This document shows positions 45,960 through 49,944 of a DNA stretch of 49,944 nt, one piece after another (the stretch's first letter is position 1; each line of letters opens with the position of its first letter). A program made the position numbers and the translations under genes. Source of the DNA: Welwitschia mirabilis (Eukaryota; Gnetophyta; Gnetopsida; Welwitschiales); NCBI GenBank assembly GCA_051453625.1, contig JBOZIK010000001.1:185240720-185290663 (forward strand), read 5' to 3'. Under the pieces are notes generated by a model. It saw only the letters and a program-made list of their open reading frames with translations. It ran no database searches and was not told the origin of the DNA.

Positions 45960-47000
45960 CTATTTAATACACTTTTATTTGCTGATGATGTCATAATTAC
46001 ACAATTGTCTAAAAGACCATAAAGTATGTTATAAATTTTTGACAAGTGTTATGCATACTTAGGGATGAGTGTTAATGTAAATAAGACTAAGATTATGATT
46101 TATGAAACTTGAAATCAAAGTCATAATTTCTACCTTGGAAGAAGAAAATTGAAACTATTGAGTCTGATAAGTACTTAGAGGTTGCTTTGTCAACCACATA
46201 TAATGGACCTAAAACACTTTCAAAGGGTGTTAGCTGACATCCATGCTTTGTTTGCTATCTCTAATAAACATAAAAAAGAAAATATTTGGGCTTTGGAGCT
46301 TTGCAAGTAGCTATTTGATCATCTTGTGCAACAAATGCTTTTGTAGGACTATGTATTATGGGGTCTAGGGCTTCCTACAACTTCATGAAGAAGGTTGGAA
46401 AATGTCCAAAAGCTATTTCTTATTCAATAACTTAGAGTTAAGAACCAAATACAGTATGATACTTTGTTGATGGAAGCAGTCTTAATGCCCCTTTGAATCA
46501 AAGCATCATTTTAGTTTATAGCATTTTATCAAAAAATGCTGATTTTTCTAGTTATGCCTTTATCTAGTGAGATTTGTCATGCTACCCATCAAAAAGGATG
46601 GTTTCACTAAGTAAAGTAATGGTTAAAAAGGTAGAATATCCAAGAGAAACATCTAACTTTCTCACCTTTGAAAATTAAAAACAGAATTAAGGATTAGCTA
46701 TTTTAAAAGCTTTAGGATAAGGGATAAGGTAAAACACAATTCTACATTAAGGAAATTTAAGGAGGTTCTTTTTGTCACAGACCTCATTGTCTTTACCCAT
46801 TAATCTCATTCCATTGAAAAGTCCAAATTGTCAAAGTAACAAGTAGATCTCATCATTTGCTAACAAGATGATGGATTAATATGCCTAGGAAAAATAGGAC
46901 TTAATAGATTCTACAAGGAAAGTGAATTAGAAGATGAAGAACATGCATTTCTTTTTACTTGCTTCTTGAATCTATCAACAATGAGTATGCCACGGAGCCT
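45960..47000 (+). pseudogene. Non-L1-type LINE: RT catalytic box to C-terminus
   Basis: Plus-strand remnant. LLFADDVIITQLS holds the catalytic FADD box intact at 45978-45989. About 25 residues on, GMSVNVNKTKIMIY matches the G..VN..KTK+M+F block of several non-LTR clades, whereas plant L1 usually has SG...N..KS. Further on are ESDKYLEV (consensus Y.YLG+) and YNGP, a LFDHLVQQMLL/YVLWGLGLP region like the LF+.LV.P.+LYG...WG segment, and LENVQKLFLIQ. The C-terminal zinc-like part shows RSHHLLTRWW and EDEEHAFLFTC (46930-46962; consensus EDE.HFLF.C). Stops and frameshifts are frequent. It resembles the LINE type common in ferns, bryophytes and gymnosperms from memory of such sequences; the exact clade is not determined. 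Confidence 0.75.
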
Positions 47001-47559
47001 AAGCTATATTTGAATTTTTACAAATAGAACCCTTCAAACTAGGACATTTAATTGAGAAAGTATTTGAAACTCACAAGAACCATGTAAGTTATCTGTAAGA
47101 GGCCCTGCATAATGTTTTTCTATCCAATGGATCTTTTTGATCTCCCAAGGCTGTAATAAAAATGTTAAATAGTCGAAGAAAAGACTCAACGTGTTCTTAG
47201 GGATCTTTACTTCAAGCACGGTTAGTAAGCTTAACTTAGCTTTTCAATGAACAAACTAAAAGGGCTCCTAATTGAGAAGGAACATAAATGAAAGCTCTCT
47301 GGAAGCCATGTAAGGAAAGAATAGAGAAGGAAAAGAAAACTTAATACATAGTAGCAAATAGCTCTAGTTATAAACTTTCTACTTCATCTCTCATAGTAGT
47401 AGGATCATGTGTTAAGATTCAACTTGATGATGCTAGATCGTTTTCAAGATAGGATGCAAATCATATTTACAAAGTTCTTTTCCTAAAGGAGTCAATAAAG
47501 AAAGTTAGACACAACACCTGTTAAATCATATCTGTGAATATTTGAAAGAAATTATCCTG
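47001..47559. other. No clear gene; possible 3' tail of the LINE
   Basis: Plus-strand frames near 47290-47510 stay open for moderate lengths (MKALWKPCKERIEKEKK; then VGSCVKIQLDDARSFSR) and look weakly coding. They may belong to the LINE tail or to the following island. No motif is recognised. Confidence 0.35.
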
Positions 47560-48183
47560 TAAACCATCCACAGCCACGAACAAGTCAAAAAAACTCTGTA
47601 GAAAAGAAATGTACAGTTACTTCTCTCAGCTCGGGAAAGGCTGTTCAAAAATATACTAATGTTTCAGAACCTTTATTACCTGTGGAGAACCCATGAAAAA
47701 GGACAAGGCAGAAGAACATCAGAATAGTGAGAATAATCACGAGTAGTTGGAAGATTCAGAAGCAATACTGGAGGAACAGTCATCATTGAAAGAACAGAAG
47801 GAGGAGTCAGAGCATGGTTATCTCAAGAGAGCCGAGAAGGCTAGAAGAAAAACAAGGAACCGGAGAATCTTTCAGACACGCCAGAAACAGCGCAGGAAAG
47901 TGCTAGTGTTGAGCCCCATACTCTATAGACCGTCAGGCTGCCACGCTTTGGCTTAAAGGAGACTGAGAAGAGCTTCATTGCTGAGCTCTCGGTGTCTAAT
48001 CTGACACAGTCAGTTACAGTCCCTTCGCGAGCACCAGCTGAGTAGTCCAATGCGCCATGGGCAACCCCAAACCAGCTGATTTCGGGAGCATAGCATGTCA
48101 GCCTAGTAGACCGAAGCCAGTGTGCCACCATGGGTGGTTGCCTCTACATTTCAGAAAGCTTTTTGCCAGGTCATTTAAGTTGA
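47560..48183 (+). pseudogene. Unrecognised coding-like island, GC-richer, with CpG
   Basis: Base composition changes sharply from the flanks to near-balanced GC, with many CpG dinucleotides that are scarce elsewhere. Three plus-strand frames read like coding sequence in turn. From 47560 to 47687 a Ser/Thr/Pro-rich stretch includes VTSLSSGKAVQKYTNVSEPL. From 47694 a Lys/Glu-rich part includes KDKAEEHQNSENNHE and, after a stop, LEDSEAILEEQSSLKEQKEE. From about 47845 to 48180 a third frame runs through ENLSDTPETAQES and LKETEKSFIAELSVSNLTQS to SQCATMGG, with TAG stops at 47926, 48043 and 48091, each one transition from CAG. The switches suggest a decayed or spliced gene. I do not recognise the protein. 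A 96-codon minus-strand frame (48131-47841) is the antisense alternative. Confidence 0.45.
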
Positions 48184-48239
48184 AACGCTATTAACCCTTT
48201 TGCAGAAGATTAAACAAAACCAAGTGAGGTTTTAACCCA

Positions 48240-48380
48240 AAATCAATTGGTAATGGGTGAAGTGACTTACTAGCTTTATATATCTGTATATATATATTTA
48301 GGCCTTTATTTTATCAATGTGGGACAACACCCACTTATATTTTCTATCGTGGGACAACACCCACGTCTATTTTCCACATA
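48240..48380 (+). promoter_or_regulatory. LTR/promoter-like segment with duplicated GTGGGACAACACCCAC
   Basis: AACCCAAAATCAATTGGTAA and GGGTGAAGTG, followed by a TATATATATATTTAGG box and CAATGTGGGAC, is a layout often seen in dicot LTR/TRIM-like sequences. The 16-mer GTGGGACAACACCCAC, itself a GTGGG/CCCAC hairpin, occurs at 48319 and 48349, a 30-bp period. No partner LTR is in the window. Confidence 0.55.
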
Positions 48381-49412
48381 TATTTAACAGTATGTTTGCT
48401 TGTCTTTTATTTTTAAGTCTGTTTCTGCTCGCATTTAGTTATAGATTTTGGATTTCTATTTTGCAGTGTTATAGATCAGTATGTAAGAACCTTGTGTTAT
48501 CAGTAACTGACTCTTTTCTAATTTGAATTCATCAAAAATTTTATAAGTTAGTGTTGGCTACTGCCAAAAATTGTAAGATGTTCTTACATTTGAGGACAGA
48601 TTCCTTATTTTGTACTACTCCGATCATCTACCTCAGGCTACTATAGATCTCCTATTCACTTTCAAGCTTTGCCAAATAACTAATAAGTAAATAAATAAGT
48701 CCTGTTTCATATAAACTAATTTGCTCATAGACATTAGTGACTAAGATAATAAAACAATAAGGATTGGAAAAATTCTCTTTAGTATTTCTTGACAATTAGT
48801 TTGTTTCTCTTTAAGAGTTCAATTACTTTTCTTTCCAGTAGCCTAATAGTGAAGAGGACTATTCCCTATCTGATATTAAAAAAATAATTTATTTAATACA
48901 GACTTTCAATTTGAGTGCAGAAAATAAGAAGTTTATTTTTGCTTCTATATTGAATTTGTTAAACATCTCTATTTACAAAATAAGGGTAAAACTTTTCTAA
49001 ACAAAAAGAATTAAATTAAGTAAAATAATTCTAAATTAGAAAGAAAATCACAGTAAGTAAAAACATATCAAAAGGCTTAATTCTCAAGAAATCATTGTAA
49101 CCTTTAATGACATCATATAAGAAGAATGAGAACAAGAAGAACATCAACATGTATCATTATCATAGACATTAAAAGAAAATGCTAAGGAAAGATGTATCAA
49201 CAAGTGCACCATCCTTTAAGTTAGCAAGAATCCAAATATTAAAAAGTTGTGTTTCATTTATTAACAAAATATGAACAAAGTTAGAGATGAATAAAAATGA
49301 TTTGACTAAATTGATGCATCATAAATATCTTATTTTAATTATGTATCTTGAATAACAAAATATAAAATCTAATCATGAAATAATCTTCACGATTAGAAAT
49401 GCAAATGCAAAC
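48381..49412. other. No recognisable gene
   Basis: AT-rich spacer between the LTR-like segment and the terminal LINE. The 69-codon frame at 48317-48526 begins in the LTR-like repeat and shows no motif. Confidence 0.5.
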
Positions 49413-49655
49413 TACTCGAGAGGAGAGGAGCTCTGCTAGGGTTTTAGATCTCTACTAAGGTTTGGTAGATCTGGAGCGTAGGAGGGAGCGAGGCTTAGAA
49501 GTCTGCGGATCGGCGAGGGTGGTTTCAGTCCCTAGTCATGAAGTTCGGGGATGATTTCAGCCACCAGACAGTCCTTCTACAAGTAAGTTGTAGAATATTT
49601 TTGAATCTCAGTTCTAATCCATTTGTAGGGATTTTTCCAAGGGTTTGGCCCCAAC
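49413..49655 (+). promoter_or_regulatory. 5' UTR/internal promoter of the terminal LINE
   Basis: Abrupt change to GC-rich sequence with GAGAGGAGAGGAGCTC, GCTAGGGTTTTAGATCTC and GGAGGGAGCGAGGC, typical of plant LINE 5' ends. It leads into ORF1. The element start is placed near 49413 by composition only. An upstream ATG at 49538 is discussed under findings. Confidence 0.6.
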
Positions 49656-49944
49656 ATGGAGAAGACTGAGATCTCTAAGGAAGGGAAATCCCTAGTTTTA
49701 GACATTGATAAAGATGCCTGCTGTAAGATCGAGAAGAAACTTCGTTACAGTTTAATCAGAAATTTTGTATCATCTGGCTCACGTCCAAGGCTAGTTCGAA
49801 TCCATGAATGGGTGACAACTAAATGAACAGGAGTTAGTAAAGTCAATGTTATTGCTATGCTAGAAGGGCTGGTGTTGTTTCAGTCAGACAGAAAACAAGA
49901 TCGAGATAAAATAATCACGAGAGGAACTTGGTTTTTTGGGGTTA
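49656..49944 (+). pseudogene. L1 LINE ORF1, 5' part (DUF4283-like), cut by the window end
   Basis: Starts at ATG 49656 (MEKTEISKEGKSLVL). It then shows KKLRYSLIRNFVSSGSRPRL and VRIHEWV, matching the opening of the DUF4283 domain of plant L1 ORF1 (..L.GKF...RP....+..W). After an in-frame TGA at 49824-49826, probably once TGG because the consensus has Trp nearby, it continues with VSKVNVIAMLEGLVLFQ and IITRGTWFFGV (consensus V....L..G.+LF.F, then +..GPWFF.G). It runs off the window. The single stop and high similarity suggest a younger copy than the other elements here. Confidence 0.85.

Noticed and set aside
47841-48131. 96-codon open frame on the minus strand of the GC-richer island
   Set aside because: It is unrecognised, and the plus-strand frames have more protein-like composition. 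High GC alone makes stops rarer. Kept as an alternative in the island entry.
1-49944. A novel multi-gene defence or metabolic system
   Set aside because: I looked for clustered intact genes, repeat-spacer arrays and conserved operon-like layouts on both strands. Everything recognisable is decayed plant transposon or pseudogene sequence.

Overview
This window is AT-rich plant nuclear DNA made almost entirely of old, decayed transposable elements. No intact cellular gene, tRNA, rRNA or CRISPR array is visible. The kingdom call rests on plant-specific element families: a CACTA (En/Spm) TNP2 transposase, Ty1-copia and Athila/Tat-like Ty3-gypsy remnants with plant-type primer-binding and polypurine sites, and plant L1 LINEs with a DUF4283-type ORF1. 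Most reading frames are broken by TAA/TAG/TGA codons explainable as C-to-T or G-to-A decay of methylated DNA, so insertions are old. A seed plant, probably an angiosperm with ancient and little-purged TEs, is an inference; the species cannot be named from this.

Layout. 300-1890 (-): CACTA transposase pseudogene, collinear over most of the protein. 2463-2853 (-): cyclophilin (peptidyl-prolyl isomerase) pseudogene, the only host-gene-derived sequence recognised with confidence. 2985-4815 (-): Ty1-copia RT/RNase H remnant whose 3' part is duplicated around an assembly gap. 5-13 kb: mostly featureless, with a 19-bp minisatellite at 8592. 13018-22749 (-): one Ty3-gypsy element with recognisable LTRs, polypurine tract, primer-binding site and a decayed gag-like frame. 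23568-26510 (+): a short-LTR element with a copia-type gag and no pol (TR-GAG-like). 28930-31700 (-): a second Ty1-copia pol remnant (integrase, RT, RNase H). 32085-32800: a third, diverged gypsy LTR region. 37169-42332 (-): a full-length but dead L1 LINE with poly(A) tail and target-site duplication, inserted into another repeat. 44505-45045 (+): L1 RT fragment. 45960-47000 (+): RT and C-terminal region of a different, non-L1-looking LINE. 47560-48183 (+): an unrecognised, GC-richer coding-like island. 48240-48380: LTR/promoter-like sequence. 49413-end (+): 5' end of an L1 LINE running out of the window.

Nine N runs interrupt the sequence. Three longer ones and possibly the 10-N one are flanked by identical direct repeats, so they look like unmerged contig ends rather than missing DNA; for the 699-N gap the paralogous LTR in this window supports that directly.

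No functioning multi-gene system is visible. The most interesting items are the gag-only LTR element with a minisatellite where pol would be, the non-L1 LINE, the CpG-bearing coding-like island, the LINE insertion with an internal empty-site proof, the AGACATCT/AGATGTCT cluster, and an intron-like 46-bp segment in the terminal LINE.
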